DNA of 64,000 nucleotides from CAYMND01 sp964465065. GTDB lineage: Bacteria > Acidobacteriota > Aminicenantia > UBA2199. Made by a program: the position numbers and the translations under genes. The stretch covers positions 8,746-72,745 of the forward strand of contig CAYXHZ010000012.1 in NCBI GenBank assembly GCA_964465065.1, given 5' to 3'. Below the pieces are notes generated by a model that searched no databases, was not told the DNA's origin, and saw nothing but the letters and a program-made list of their open reading frames with translations. Positions within the stretch are counted from its first letter, which is position 1. Every line of letters starts with the position of its first letter. Below are positions 1 through 8,422 of the stretch, one piece after another.

Positions 1-1198
1 CGTCATCGGCGGCATTGCGGTGCGTCTTGCCGCTGAAATCGTTGTAAAAACTGGGCAGATAGATGTATCCGAAGCGGTCATTCTTCTGCGGGTCCGTGAA
101 CAGAGCCGTTTTGGCGAACGATTCCTCGACCACGACGATATCCCGCTGCAGAACGATTTTTTCCACCCGGCCATCGGGCTTTTTGACGATCAGGGTCACC
201 TTGGTGCCTTTTTTGCCGCGGATGAGTTTGACGGCGTCGTTGACGCGGATCCCGGTCACATCGACCGGTTCATCGGTTCCCTGACCCACTTTGAGGATCT
301 TGTCGCCGACCTCGAGCCGCTGGTCGCGCCAGGACGGCCCGCCGACGATGATCTGCATGACCTGGATATTGTCGTCCCGTTCACCGAGCAGGGCGCCGAT
401 CCCTTCGAAGGAACCGGACATTTCGATGTTGAAATCTTCGGCGTCGCGGGGCGCGAAATACGATGTGTGCGGATCGAATACCGTCAGCAGTGCGTTGAAA
501 AACCGGCCCAGACGGTCCTCGTTCTGAATGTCGTCGAGCCGTTTGAAGTAGGTGGCAAAAATTTTCTTGACATCCTCGCGGGCTTTCCGCTCCAGGCGGA
601 TCAGGTCGGCCGGCTGCGGGTTCCCCTTGTCTTTTCCACCGTTCCCCGTTTCTTCCAGCCAGAAATCGTACATGCGCAGCAGGATGCGCTGACGGATGTA
701 CCGCCGCCAATAAACCTGCATTTCTTCGGCGTTGCGGAAAAACTGGCGCTTTTCGGGATCCAGTTCGAAGATCTCCTTGCGATCCAGGGGCTGCGCCTGA
801 TCCAGCAACGGTGCGATAAAGGTCCAGACCTCGTTCATCCTCTTCTGTACCAGATCCACCGCCTGGTCGACAAAGGACAGCTGACCGGACTGCAGAGCGC
901 CGGCCAGGTTCTGGCCCAGGCTGCGGATCCGTTCCACATCCTGGACGTACAGAAAGCGTTTCCCGAAGTCCAGAAAATCGATATACTCGCCGAGCGCGTT
1001 CCGGCTGAGCTGATCGTCGATCTTTTTCCCGGTATAATGCCAGCGCGACAGACCTTCGCTGACCAGATGCGCCAGAATTTCAGTCCGCTGCGGTGCCTGA
1101 TGGGCCCCCAGCCAGACGATCGGAATGACCGCCACGCTCAGGGCGATGATCGCGTAACGACGCCATACACAACGTTTATCGTTCACTTTGTCGCACAT
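1..1198 (-). CDS. prc: Tail-specific (Prc/Tsp) S41 protease, 3' end outside window
   Basis: N-terminal 399 residues of a periplasmic C-terminal-processing protease; the rest lies beyond the left edge. Residues about 12-30 form a hydrophobic signal/anchor segment. A helical Tsp N-terminal region follows (IDFLDFGKRFLYVQDVERIR). Near residues 260-275 is MSGSFEGIGALLGERDD, the usual entry to the Tsp PDZ domain, then the PDZ core LEVGDKILKVGQG. The last visible residues, FGYIYLPSFYND, begin the protease core. The catalytic Ser/Lys dyad is not in the window, so activity cannot be judged. The ATG at 1198 is preceded by a weak purine-rich site (GGCAGGA). By family, it degrades or trims periplasmic proteins with nonpolar C-termini. 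It follows the sulfatase gene on the same strand after about 110 bp. Confidence 0.9.
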   Translation of the reverse strand, partial: MCDKVNDKRCVWRRYAIIALSVAVIPIVWLGAHQAPQRTEILAHLVSEGLSRWHYTGKKIDDQLSRNALGEYIDFLDFGKRFLYVQDVERIRSLGQNLAGALQSGQLSFVDQAVDLVQKRMNEVWTFIAPLLDQAQPLDRKEIFELDPEKRQFFRNAEEMQVYWRRYIRQRILLRMYDFWLEETGNGGKDKGNPQPADLIRLERKAREDVKKIFATYFKRLDDIQNEDRLGRFFNALLTVFDPHTSYFAPRDAEDFNIEMSGSFEGIGALLGERDDNIQVMQIIVGGPSWRDQRLEVGDKILKVGQGTDEPVDVTGIRVNDAVKLIRGKKGTKVTLIVKKPDGRVEKIVLQRDIVVVEESFAKTALFTDPQKNDRFGYIYLPSFYNDFSGKTHRNAADD

Positions 1199-1229
1199 AT
1201 TCCTGCCTTGCTTGAAAGCTCGAAATTGA

Positions 1230-1242
1230 TACTATGATAGTA
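1230..1242. promoter_or_regulatory. 13-bp palindrome upstream of prc
   Basis: TACTATGATAGTA is a perfect inverted repeat around a central base, 32 bp before the protease ATG. It overlaps a TATACT that could be a minus-strand -10 element, but no convincing -35 is visible. It may be a small operator or just AT-rich promoter DNA. Confidence 0.25.
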
Positions 1243-1306
1243 TACATCTTTTTTGACGAAATCGTTTATTTTTCACTGCAAGCCGATCCGCCCCTTGCGG
1301 CCGTCT

Positions 1307-3241
1307 TTACATCTGCGGCCGGTACTGCCGCTTTTCCCCGAGCAGCCAGTCGGCCATCCTCCAAAACGACAGCGCCGTTTCCTTCATCGCCGCCGCCCGT
1401 TCGACCGAACCCGACCGGCCGGCATCGGTCAGACGCTGCAACGGCCAGGTCCGATCGAAATTGAAACTCAGCAGGTATTCTCCATCCGTGCAACCGAGGT
1501 ATTCGTCGTTGCAGAAAACAGCCAGAGAACGCCGTGAAGCGAGCAGATCGACACCGAAGCCCAGGTTGCGGTAAGCGAGACCCAGGCGCCCAAGGATGGT
1601 CGGCATGACATCGAGCTGACTGCCGATGGCGCGGACAGTACCCGTTTCCGGCAGTCCGGCACCGGCCATGATCATGGGCACATGAACCATCGAATAGGGC
1701 AACGGGAAGCGGACATCGCCGCTGGCCCCATGGTCGCCCAGGAATACGAATACTGTCCGTTTCGCCCATTCTTTCGTCGCCGCAGTCTGCCAGAACCGGC
1801 CCAGGGCCCAGTCGCTGTACTCGATCATCCGTTGCGGCAGCGAGCGGCTTTTCGCCTGGAAGGGAATCCCGTCCGGAAACCGGAACGGAGCGTGATTGCT
1901 GGCGCTGAGCAGCACCGCCAGAAACGGCCGTTTTCCGCCTTCGTCGTCCAGATCGGTCAAGGCCCGCTCGAACATGACATGGTCCGGAACGCCGAAGGTG
2001 CTGACCGCACGGTAATCGTAGCGGTCCTGGCCGACTATACGGTCGAAACCGTTTTTCTTCAGGAAGGGCTCCATGTTGTCGAACCGTTCGTCGTGGGTGG
2101 TGAAAAACTGCGTCTGATAGCCGTTCCGCTTGAGTACTGTCGCCAGTCCCGCATAGGCCAGGTCCGAATCCCACTTCATGGCGTGGCGGCGAAGCTGAAC
2201 CGGATAACTGCACAAGGTCGCGTACAGGCCGGCATAGGTATGGACTCCGGCCGAGAAAAAATTGTCCCATTTCAGACCCTGGGCGGCGATCTCCTGCAGC
2301 CGGGGCATCAGGCCCGAATCCAGACGCTCGATGTTGATGCTCTCCATCAACACCAGCACAACGTTGAGCGGCTCGGCGGCGCCGGTTCCCGGGACGGTTT
2401 GGGCCATGGGCTCGTCTTTTCTCAGGTCTATGGATCTGTTCAGCGAGCTGTCGAGCAGAGCGGCGGCCCGTTCGATCGGCAAAGCCTCGGCCAGCAATTC
2501 ACCGACCGGGCGGCTGGTCAGCGCATAGCCCAAGGTCAGCAGCGGATTCTGGCTGAGCTTTTCCAGCATCGGATGGATGATGACGGCCGTATCTTTGAGG
2601 GCGAAATGATGTCTCCTGATCAGACGGCTGCGCAGCAAGAGAGAAAGCAGCAAGAGCAGGACCACCATTCCGACGGAATAACCCAGCTTGCCCCGATCCT
2701 GCTGCACCGCGCCCCGCACGATCTGGGGCAGGCGGCGCAGAATCCACCACCAGACCAGAACGGACAAAAGCAGAAACAGACCGATGAACCACCAGAACCT
2801 GGACTCTTCGGCCACCATGCGGATCAGGAACTGCAGCTGGTCGCGCCAGTTCAGAACCATATCGGAAATATGGCTGAAAAAATGTTGAAAAAACGGAATG
2901 TCGAGCGATGACAAAATCAGGGAAAGGTGCATGATCAAACCGGTCAGGACCAATCCGACGACGGCCAGGATTCTCTGCACCGGTCTGCCCAGAGGCTGCA
3001 GGATCCCGAGCAGCAGCGGCAGCCAGAACAGGAGGGCAACGACCAGCAAGTCGTTGCCAAGTCCCCAGAGCATTAGCTGCAGCACCAAACCCAGGGCGAG
3101 ATCGTGGATACGCTCCAGATTGAGCAGAACCAGCAGCAGACGGAAACTGGAAAAGCCGACCAGGGTCGCCAACAGACTTTTCAGAACGAACTGCAGCAGG
3201 GAAGCCGATGGGCGTTGCCCGATAATAGGTCGAATTTGCAT
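1307..3241 (-). CDS. LTA-synthase-family membrane sulfatase / phosphoglycerol transferase-like
   Basis: A 644-residue alkaline-phosphatase-superfamily enzyme. About five membrane helices occupy residues 1-205. The extracytoplasmic sulfatase domain starts near 292 (NVVLVLMES, with metal-ligand-type E300). The presumed Thr nucleophile is T335 in AGVHTYAGLYATLCSYP. Other family motifs are SASNHAPF (H450) and FLGDHGA (D503/H504). Relatives (LtaS, OpgB, lipid A/glycan phosphoethanolamine or phosphoglycerol transferases) move phospholipid head groups onto polymers or glycans. In a diderm, periplasmic glucan or LPS modification is more likely than true lipoteichoic acid, but the substrate is not shown. 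The ATG at 3241 has no separate Shine-Dalgarno site and sits directly behind a strong promoter; a later start would remove the first membrane helix. Confidence 0.88.
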   Translation of the reverse strand: MQIRPIIGQRPSASLLQFVLKSLLATLVGFSSFRLLLVLLNLERIHDLALGLVLQLMLWGLGNDLLVVALLFWLPLLLGILQPLGRPVQRILAVVGLVLTGLIMHLSLILSSLDIPFFQHFFSHISDMVLNWRDQLQFLIRMVAEESRFWWFIGLFLLLSVLVWWWILRRLPQIVRGAVQQDRGKLGYSVGMVVLLLLLSLLLRSRLIRRHHFALKDTAVIIHPMLEKLSQNPLLTLGYALTSRPVGELLAEALPIERAAALLDSSLNRSIDLRKDEPMAQTVPGTGAAEPLNVVLVLMESINIERLDSGLMPRLQEIAAQGLKWDNFFSAGVHTYAGLYATLCSYPVQLRRHAMKWDSDLAYAGLATVLKRNGYQTQFFTTHDERFDNMEPFLKKNGFDRIVGQDRYDYRAVSTFGVPDHVMFERALTDLDDEGGKRPFLAVLLSASNHAPFRFPDGIPFQAKSRSLPQRMIEYSDWALGRFWQTAATKEWAKRTVFVFLGDHGASGDVRFPLPYSMVHVPMIMAGAGLPETGTVRAIGSQLDVMPTILGRLGLAYRNLGFGVDLLASRRSLAVFCNDEYLGCTDGEYLLSFNFDRTWPLQRLTDAGRSGSVERAAAMKETALSFWRMADWLLGEKRQYRPQM

Positions 3242-3246
3242 CCCTA

Positions 3247-3276
3247 TTTATAGACAAACCCAAGCGTCCCTGTCAA
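3247..3276 (-). promoter_or_regulatory. Sigma-70 promoter of the sulfatase gene, near-leaderless
   Basis: On the minus strand, TTGACA (3276-3271), an 18-bp spacer, then TATAAA (3252-3247). The ATG begins at 3241, only six bases after the -10, so transcription should start at or within a base or two of the start codon. The only SD-like bases (AGGG) touch the ATG. Confidence 0.6.
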
Positions 3277-3301
3277 GAAATTTCTTTTTAACGCGCCGGG
3301 C

Positions 3302-3330
3302 TTTCCATGATATATCAGCTGTTGTATAAT
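3302..3330 (+). promoter_or_regulatory. Candidate promoter of the HDOD gene
   Basis: TTTCCA (3302-3307), a 17-bp spacer and a consensus TATAAT (3325-3330). The implied 5' leader is about 128 nt. Together with the opposite-strand promoter at 3247-3276 it divides the 223-bp intergenic region. Confidence 0.5.
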
Positions 3331-3464
3331 GCCCTTTCTCCAGATGATAGAAATGCAAAAAAGGCTTAAAGCGACACACTTCATGTTTCACGATACGAAA
3401 GAACGGACTTTGCCGCCTCAAACCGCGACCTCCGTCGGCCGCCGATCGATCAGGGAAGATTGAT

Positions 3465-4283
3465 ATGGATGCGCTGCTCGGCAAACTGGACAAAATCGAG
3501 GAACTGGCGGGCCTGCCGAGTCTGGTGCTGGACCTGATGGGCCTGATCAACGAACCGGGCACAAGCAGCCGGGACCTGGTCAGACGTCTGGAGATGGACG
3601 AAGCGCTGGCCGCATACCTGCTCAAACAGTGCAATTCCGCCATCTTCGGCATCCGTCAGGAAATCCGTTCACTGCAGCAGGCGGTCATCCTGCTCGGTTT
3701 TTCCAAGCTCAAGATGATCTTTTCCGATTACATGATGCGCAACCTCTACCATCTCGGCAGCGCCAGCCAGGACCAGCTCTCCCTCTGGAAACACGCCACG
3801 GCGGTCGCGATCCTGAACCGGCTTCTGGCTGCCAAGATGCGCATCGCCGCCGATGAAGCCTACCTGGCCGGATTGCTGCACGATATCGGCCTGCTGGCTT
3901 TGTACCACATCGACAAGCAGCGTTTCTTCCATATGCGGCAGATCTGGCTCGAGGATCGGCCGGAAGACCCGACTCCCCTCGAAAGAAGGCTGTTCGGGCA
4001 TTCCCACGATCAGGTCGGCAGCATCCTTCTCGAACGCTGGCTGCTGTCGGACTATCTCAAGGAAGTGGTCCGTTACCATCACATCGCCCTGCGCTATCAG
4101 GGCGGCAACAACTCGGTCCCCCTGACCGCGCTCAGCAACGCCATCGTCCACAACCTGTTCGATGAACACGATCAGGTCCTGGGTGATCTGATCGACGCCT
4201 GCGGTTTGAACTGGAACGAAATCAACGAGCAGCTTCCCGCCGCTCAGGAGCTGATCGCCGCCGCCTGGGCCCTGGCCGACTGA
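3465..4283 (+). CDS. HDOD-domain signalling protein
   Basis: A 272-residue cytoplasmic protein made almost entirely of one HDOD domain. It starts at residue 12 (ELAGLPSLVLDLMGLIN) and contains the typical LLKQCNSAIFG and SLQQAVILLGFSKLK segments. Residues 107-145 keep HD-like motifs (LWKHATAVA, AGLLHDIGLL), and YHH occurs near 205. HDOD proteins are degenerate HD-phosphohydrolases that act as scaffolds or regulators in motility, biofilm and cyclic-di-nucleotide pathways. Whether this copy has catalysis cannot be read from sequence. An AGGGAAG site lies 8 bp before the ATG. It converges with the chemosensory operon with no spacer: TGATCA at 4281-4286 carries both stop codons. Confidence 0.85.
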   Translation: MDALLGKLDKIEELAGLPSLVLDLMGLINEPGTSSRDLVRRLEMDEALAAYLLKQCNSAIFGIRQEIRSLQQAVILLGFSKLKMIFSDYMMRNLYHLGSASQDQLSLWKHATAVAILNRLLAAKMRIAADEAYLAGLLHDIGLLALYHIDKQRFFHMRQIWLEDRPEDPTPLERRLFGHSHDQVGSILLERWLLSDYLKEVVRYHHIALRYQGGNNSVPLTALSNAIVHNLFDEHDQVLGDLIDACGLNWNEINEQLPAAQELIAAAWALAD

Positions 4284-5978
4284 TCAGGACCGAATCTCCA
4301 TGATGGCCAGGGTGATATCGTCTTCGATTCTGTTCTCGCAAAAACGGTTGACATTGTTTTTGATGATATGGATCAGGTCCGAAGCGTAGGTGTCCCGCTC
4401 CTCGACAAATATCTTCGTCAGCCGCTGCAGGCCGAACTCCTCGCCGTTGCGGTTCTTGGCCTCGACGATGCCGTCGGTGAAGAACAGGATGCGGTCGCCG
4501 TCCTGGAGGAACACCTCCTTTTCCTCATAGGCCGTATCCTTGAAAACCCCGACGAAAAAGCCCTCGCTGGACAGAAGTTCGACGTCGTTCCTGCCTTTCT
4601 TGAGCAGCAGCGGTGCCGGGTGGTTGGCGTTGGTGTAGACGAAGCGTTTCTCCTCCTGGAAGTAGATGCCGTAGAAAGAAGTGAAGTACTCGCCGGCGTT
4701 CAGGTAGCTGTAGAATTCCTGGTTGAGAATCTCGAACAACAACTGCGGCGACAGAACGTCCTTGGCGTACAGGGAAAAGAACACCTTGAGCATCGACGAT
4801 ATCAGCGCGGCGGCCACACCGTGACCGGAGATGTCGGAAATGAAGAAACCGTATATGTTCTCCTCCAACTCGCTGATGTCGACGAAGTCGCCGGACACCT
4901 TCAACAAAGGGATATAGATGTAATCGCAGTAGACGCCGTTGAGATTCTTCAGCTTCTCCTGTTCCGGCAGGAAGGTGTTCTGGAACTCGGCCGCCAGATT
5001 GAGTTCGAGTTCGAATTCGTCTTTCAACCTGGAATACTGGTCGAATTTTTCAAAGATGTCGAAACGCTCCCGATCATCGAACTGAACCGGTTTTTCGGAG
5101 AAATCCGAATACTTGATCAGGGTGACCGCATTGCCGACATCGTTGTACTGAACCTGGTCGAAGGCGTTGATGGCCATCAGGATGCCCTTGCCGCTCTCCT
5201 TGAAGAAATTCTCCGGATCCCCCAGATTGGGCAGCGCCGACAGGTCGAAGCCGTTTCCCATGTCCTCGACGATGACCTTGAGGTATTGCGGCGTGGAAAA
5301 AATCTTGATGTCGACGTACTTTTCCTTGTAGCGGTCCTGGGTGGCGCGCACGGCCAGCAGTTGGTTGTAATCGCCGCCGTCCAGCATCTTCTGTTTGTCG
5401 GAATAGCTGATCTCCAGATTGCCATGCTCGATGGCGTTGATCAGCACTTCCTGCAGACCGATGCGCAAAAAGCTGTCGTTTTCGCACAGGTAATCCACCC
5501 GGTCGAACAGGTAATCCACCACGTTGGGCACGACATGGATGTCGTTGGGGATCCGGTAATGCCTCTTTTCCCACAGGACGAAGCGCGAACTCAGGTCCAC
5601 ATGGATGCGTTTGAGCAGTATTTCGATCTTGCTGAGGAGGTATTTGAGATCCTTCTGCTTGAACGGTTTTTTCAGCAGTTCGGTGGCGCCGTTCTCCATG
5701 GCCTCGACAATGAGGTGGTGGTCCGAATAACCGGTGATGATGATGACCGGCGTTTTTTTGTTGACGGACTTGACTTCCTTGACCACCCAGTTGCCCGGTT
5801 TGTCGGGCAGACGCATGTCGGTGATGACCACGTCGGGCATGAAACTCTTGAATTTGTCGATGCCGTCGCTGGCCGTCAGGGCCAGCAGCACATCGAATCC
5901 GTTCTTGCGAAAGAAATCCCGCAGAAATTCCAGCAGGTCCTTGTTGTCGTCGATGATCAGCAATCGACCGGGTATCAT
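4284..5978 (-). CDS. REC - RsbW-like HATPase - RsbU-like PP2C phosphatase
   Basis: A 564-residue output protein of the chemosensory operon. Residues 1-122 are a receiver (IIDDN, phosphoacceptor D54 in VITDMRLPD, Lys near 103 in KKPF). Residues about 145-305 resemble an anti-sigma/RsbW serine kinase (EVLINAIEHGN, VEDMGNGFD, GKGILM). Residues about 340-563 are a SpoIIE/RsbU PP2C phosphatase (LLKVSGDFVDI, ISDISGHGVAAALIS, LFFTDGIVEA, EDDITLA). Such proteins switch STAS antagonists between phosphorylated and free forms. Two STAS genes open this operon, so they are the obvious substrates. The order REC-kinase-phosphatase is unlike Pseudomonas HsbR or Vibrio SypE as I recall them. Its ATG overlaps the cheB stop by 4 bp, implying coupled translation. 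Confidence 0.9.
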   Translation of the reverse strand: MIPGRLLIIDDNKDLLEFLRDFFRKNGFDVLLALTASDGIDKFKSFMPDVVITDMRLPDKPGNWVVKEVKSVNKKTPVIIITGYSDHHLIVEAMENGATELLKKPFKQKDLKYLLSKIEILLKRIHVDLSSRFVLWEKRHYRIPNDIHVVPNVVDYLFDRVDYLCENDSFLRIGLQEVLINAIEHGNLEISYSDKQKMLDGGDYNQLLAVRATQDRYKEKYVDIKIFSTPQYLKVIVEDMGNGFDLSALPNLGDPENFFKESGKGILMAINAFDQVQYNDVGNAVTLIKYSDFSEKPVQFDDRERFDIFEKFDQYSRLKDEFELELNLAAEFQNTFLPEQEKLKNLNGVYCDYIYIPLLKVSGDFVDISELEENIYGFFISDISGHGVAAALISSMLKVFFSLYAKDVLSPQLLFEILNQEFYSYLNAGEYFTSFYGIYFQEEKRFVYTNANHPAPLLLKKGRNDVELLSSEGFFVGVFKDTAYEEKEVFLQDGDRILFFTDGIVEAKNRNGEEFGLQRLTKIFVEERDTYASDLIHIIKNNVNRFCENRIEDDITLAIMEIRS

Positions 5979-7030
5979 GGTTTTTCCCCTGACGCGAAAC
6001 TCAGAATCGCCTGAGCTATCTCAGTCAGAGGAAGCTGGCGTCCCACTGCCCCCCGTTCGAAGGCTTTCCTGGGCATCCCGTATACGATACAGGACTCCTC
6101 GTCCTGGCCGATCGTCACGCAGCCGCGGTTTTTCATGTTCAGCATGCCTTCGGCACCATCCTCGCCCATTCCGGTCATGATCACACCCAGTATGTTGGCA
6201 CCGCCGATCTTGGCGGCGGAATTGAACAGCACGTTGACGGCCGGTTTATGGTAACCGACCGGCGGACCTGGCAAATGATGACAGACATAGCGGTCCGCCA
6301 AACGGGACACGGTCAGGTGAACGTCTCCGGGGGCGAGCAGGATGACGTTGGCCTTCAGACTCTCGCCGTCCTGGGCCACCCGTACCGAATGACCCGATTT
6401 TTTGGCCAATTGTTCGGCCAGAGAATCGATGAACGCCGCCGGCATGTGCTGGACGACCAACACCGGAGGAAAACGGGACGGGAATTGGGAGAAAACCTGG
6501 TTGAGCGCCTGCACGCCGCCGGTCGACGAGCCCATGACCACCAGCCGGTTCTCCAGCATGCCGCTGGACACTTCCCGACTCTCGGCGACCTTGACCGGTT
6601 TGACCATTATTTTCGGACGCCGCAGATTGGAACGGGTGGCCGAACGCACCTTCTCGATCACATTGGCCTTGATCGTGTCCAGTTCATGCCAGGAGGCGAT
6701 TTCGGGCTTGGGAATGTAATCGACGGCACCGATGTTGAGGGCTTCCAGCGTGATCGCCGCCCCTTTTTTTGTCAGGGTGCTGATCATGACCACCGGCGTG
6801 GGCTTGGCCGCCATCACCTTGCGCAGAAATTCGATCCCGTTCATGCGCGGCATCTCGATATCCAGGGTGATGACATCGGGCCAGGCGTTGCGCATCATGT
6901 CCCGGGCCTGGAAGGGGTTGGCCGCCGAACCGATGATCTCGAATTCCCCGCTGCCTTCCAAGGTGTCTTTGAGAAAGGTTCGGATCACCACGGAATCGTC
7001 GACGATCAGTACCTTGGGTTTGCCGCTCAC
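5975..7030 (-). CDS. cheB: CheB chemoreceptor methylesterase/deamidase (operon 1)
   Basis: A 351-residue CheB of normal length. The receiver (residues 1-125) has IVDDS and phosphoacceptor D57 in ITLDIEMPRMNG. The esterase domain (about 165-345) has the catalytic Ser in MGSSTGGVQAL, His in VVQHMPAAFI and Asp in MTGMGEDGAEGM. It removes methyl groups from receptor glutamates once phosphorylated by CheA, closing the adaptation loop opposite CheR. It overlaps cheD upstream and the REC-HATPase-PP2C gene downstream by 4 bp each (ATGA), so the three are probably translated as a unit. The second cluster carries a paralogue at 58561-59643. Confidence 0.97.
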   Translation of the reverse strand: MSGKPKVLIVDDSVVIRTFLKDTLEGSGEFEIIGSAANPFQARDMMRNAWPDVITLDIEMPRMNGIEFLRKVMAAKPTPVVMISTLTKKGAAITLEALNIGAVDYIPKPEIASWHELDTIKANVIEKVRSATRSNLRRPKIMVKPVKVAESREVSSGMLENRLVVMGSSTGGVQALNQVFSQFPSRFPPVLVVQHMPAAFIDSLAEQLAKKSGHSVRVAQDGESLKANVILLAPGDVHLTVSRLADRYVCHHLPGPPVGYHKPAVNVLFNSAAKIGGANILGVIMTGMGEDGAEGMLNMKNRGCVTIGQDEESCIVYGMPRKAFERGAVGRQLPLTEIAQAILSFASGEKP

Positions 7031-7575
7031 AATTGCCCCTCGACTTTTCGTAGATAGCGACTCTCATCGCTAGCCAGGTTTCCGGCTGCGCTCATCGGAA
7101 TCCGTTTGAGCATCACCTTGCCGTTTTCGGGGAAAAAAAGAATCTTGCGGGCCCAGCTGCCGCCCAGGTCCTCGCCGATGATCGGAATCTGTTCCATGGC
7201 CATGAAAGTCCGGATGAAACGGACGTTGTTATCGCCCACACCGGCCTTACCGGCTATGGCCCCGCCACCGCCGAAGATTTTGGCGCACAACCTGTCCCGG
7301 TCGACATTGAGCTTGATCAGTTCGCCCATGAGCAGCTCGATGGCGAACATGCCGATACGCGCGCTCTGGCTGATGAAAATCTCTTCGTCGCGAAAATCTC
7401 CGGGGATGAGAAAATGGTTCATGCCGCCGATTCCGCCGCCCTTTTCGTAAATGCAGGTGGTAATGCAGGAGCCGACCAGAGTGCCGATGCCCTCTTTCTG
7501 TGCAGTGGCGTAGAATTCGCCGACATTGAGCAGCACGACCTGGCGGTTGAATTTGCTGTTAAACTGCTTGATCAT
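7027..7575 (-). CDS. cheD: CheD receptor glutamine deamidase (operon 1)
   Basis: A 182-residue CheD. The catalytic Cys is in GTLVGSC and the paired His in GGMNHFLIPG; FGGGGAIAG is also typical. CheD deamidates glutamines on chemoreceptors and, in Bacillus-type systems, docks with a CheY-P phosphatase (CheC). No cheC occurs in the window. The reading frame begins 17 bp inside the end of cheR; there is only a weak AGAGAAAAA purine run before the ATG, consistent with translational coupling to cheR. Confidence 0.95.
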   Translation of the reverse strand: MIKQFNSKFNRQVVLLNVGEFYATAQKEGIGTLVGSCITTCIYEKGGGIGGMNHFLIPGDFRDEEIFISQSARIGMFAIELLMGELIKLNVDRDRLCAKIFGGGGAIAGKAGVGDNNVRFIRTFMAMEQIPIIGEDLGGSWARKILFFPENGKVMLKRIPMSAAGNLASDESRYLRKVEGQL

Positions 7576-8407
7576 TTTTTCTCTGGTAAATCGCTTTCTT
7601 CAACGGCTTGAACAGCTTGGGATAGCGCAACAGGCTCTCGGAGTGGCCGGAAAAAAAATATCCGTCCACCGCCAGATGCCGGTGCATGGTCTGGTAGAGG
7701 CGGTCTTTGCCATCTGGGTCGAAATAAATGGCTACGTTACGGCAGAAGATGACGTCCATCTTGTTCTTGAACGGATAATGCGCCGACATCAGGTTCAATT
7801 GGGCGAAACGGAGAATGCTGCTGTATCGGGGATTGAAACGGTAGCTGCCATCCGCATTCTCGATGAAATAGCGGGCGATGCGCCGTTCTTCCAGGGCCCG
7901 GACCGTTTCGGCGGGATAGATCGCCTTTTTGGCCTGGTCCAGGCTCTGCAGGTCGATATCGGTGCCCAGCACTTTGATGTCCCATCCGGCCGGTGTCTCG
8001 CCACCGAAAAAATCGTACATTTCCATCAGAATCGAGTAGATTTCCTCCCCGCTGGAGCAGGCGGCGCTCCAGATGCGCAGACGGCGGTTCTCGCCGCGGT
8101 GCTTGACCAGAGTGGGCAGGATTTCCTTCTTGAGGACCTCGAACTGTCCGGCTTCACGGAAAAAACCGGTAAAATGTGTGGTGATGCGGCTGATCATCTC
8201 CTCGTAGGCCTGGGGAGTTCGATACAGGTAATCCAGGTATTCCGCGAAAGAAGCGATCTTCAGGCTCTTGAGATGTTTGCCCAGTCGGGAGATGACCAGC
8301 GGTTTTTTGGTATCGCTCAGCGACAGACCGATCCGCTGGTACACGATCGTGCGTACCTTTTCAAAATCCGCATCCGATATGCATGTCGGAGGCAGAAAGC
8401 CTGACAT
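7559..8407 (-). CDS. cheR: CheR chemoreceptor methyltransferase (operon 1)
   Basis: A 282-residue SAM-dependent glutamate methyltransferase. The N-terminal helical domain (residues 1-75) is followed by the Rossmann core, with the SAM-binding stretch LRIWSAACSSGEEIYSI and the DVIFCRNVAIYF motif. GHSESL lies near the C-terminus. The protein ends soon after the core with no TPR extension. A strong GAGGGG site sits six bases before the ATG at 8407. It lies between the Hpt-CheW gene (15 bp upstream) and cheD (overlapping downstream). It methylates receptors encoded elsewhere, because this operon contains no MCP. Confidence 0.96.
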   Translation of the reverse strand: MSGFLPPTCISDADFEKVRTIVYQRIGLSLSDTKKPLVISRLGKHLKSLKIASFAEYLDYLYRTPQAYEEMISRITTHFTGFFREAGQFEVLKKEILPTLVKHRGENRRLRIWSAACSSGEEIYSILMEMYDFFGGETPAGWDIKVLGTDIDLQSLDQAKKAIYPAETVRALEERRIARYFIENADGSYRFNPRYSSILRFAQLNLMSAHYPFKNKMDVIFCRNVAIYFDPDGKDRLYQTMHRHLAVDGYFFSGHSESLLRYPKLFKPLKKAIYQRKNDQAV

Positions 8408-8422
8408 GATAACCCCTCGCCG

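Noticed and set aside
20..1237. 405-residue plus-strand ORF
   Set aside because: It is the antisense shadow of the Prc protease gene, whose minus-strand translation shows clear Tsp and PDZ motifs. The GC-rich third codon positions produce such shadows throughout.
4368..6014. 548-residue plus-strand ORF
   Set aside because: Antisense to the REC-HATPase-PP2C gene, with no recognisable domain.
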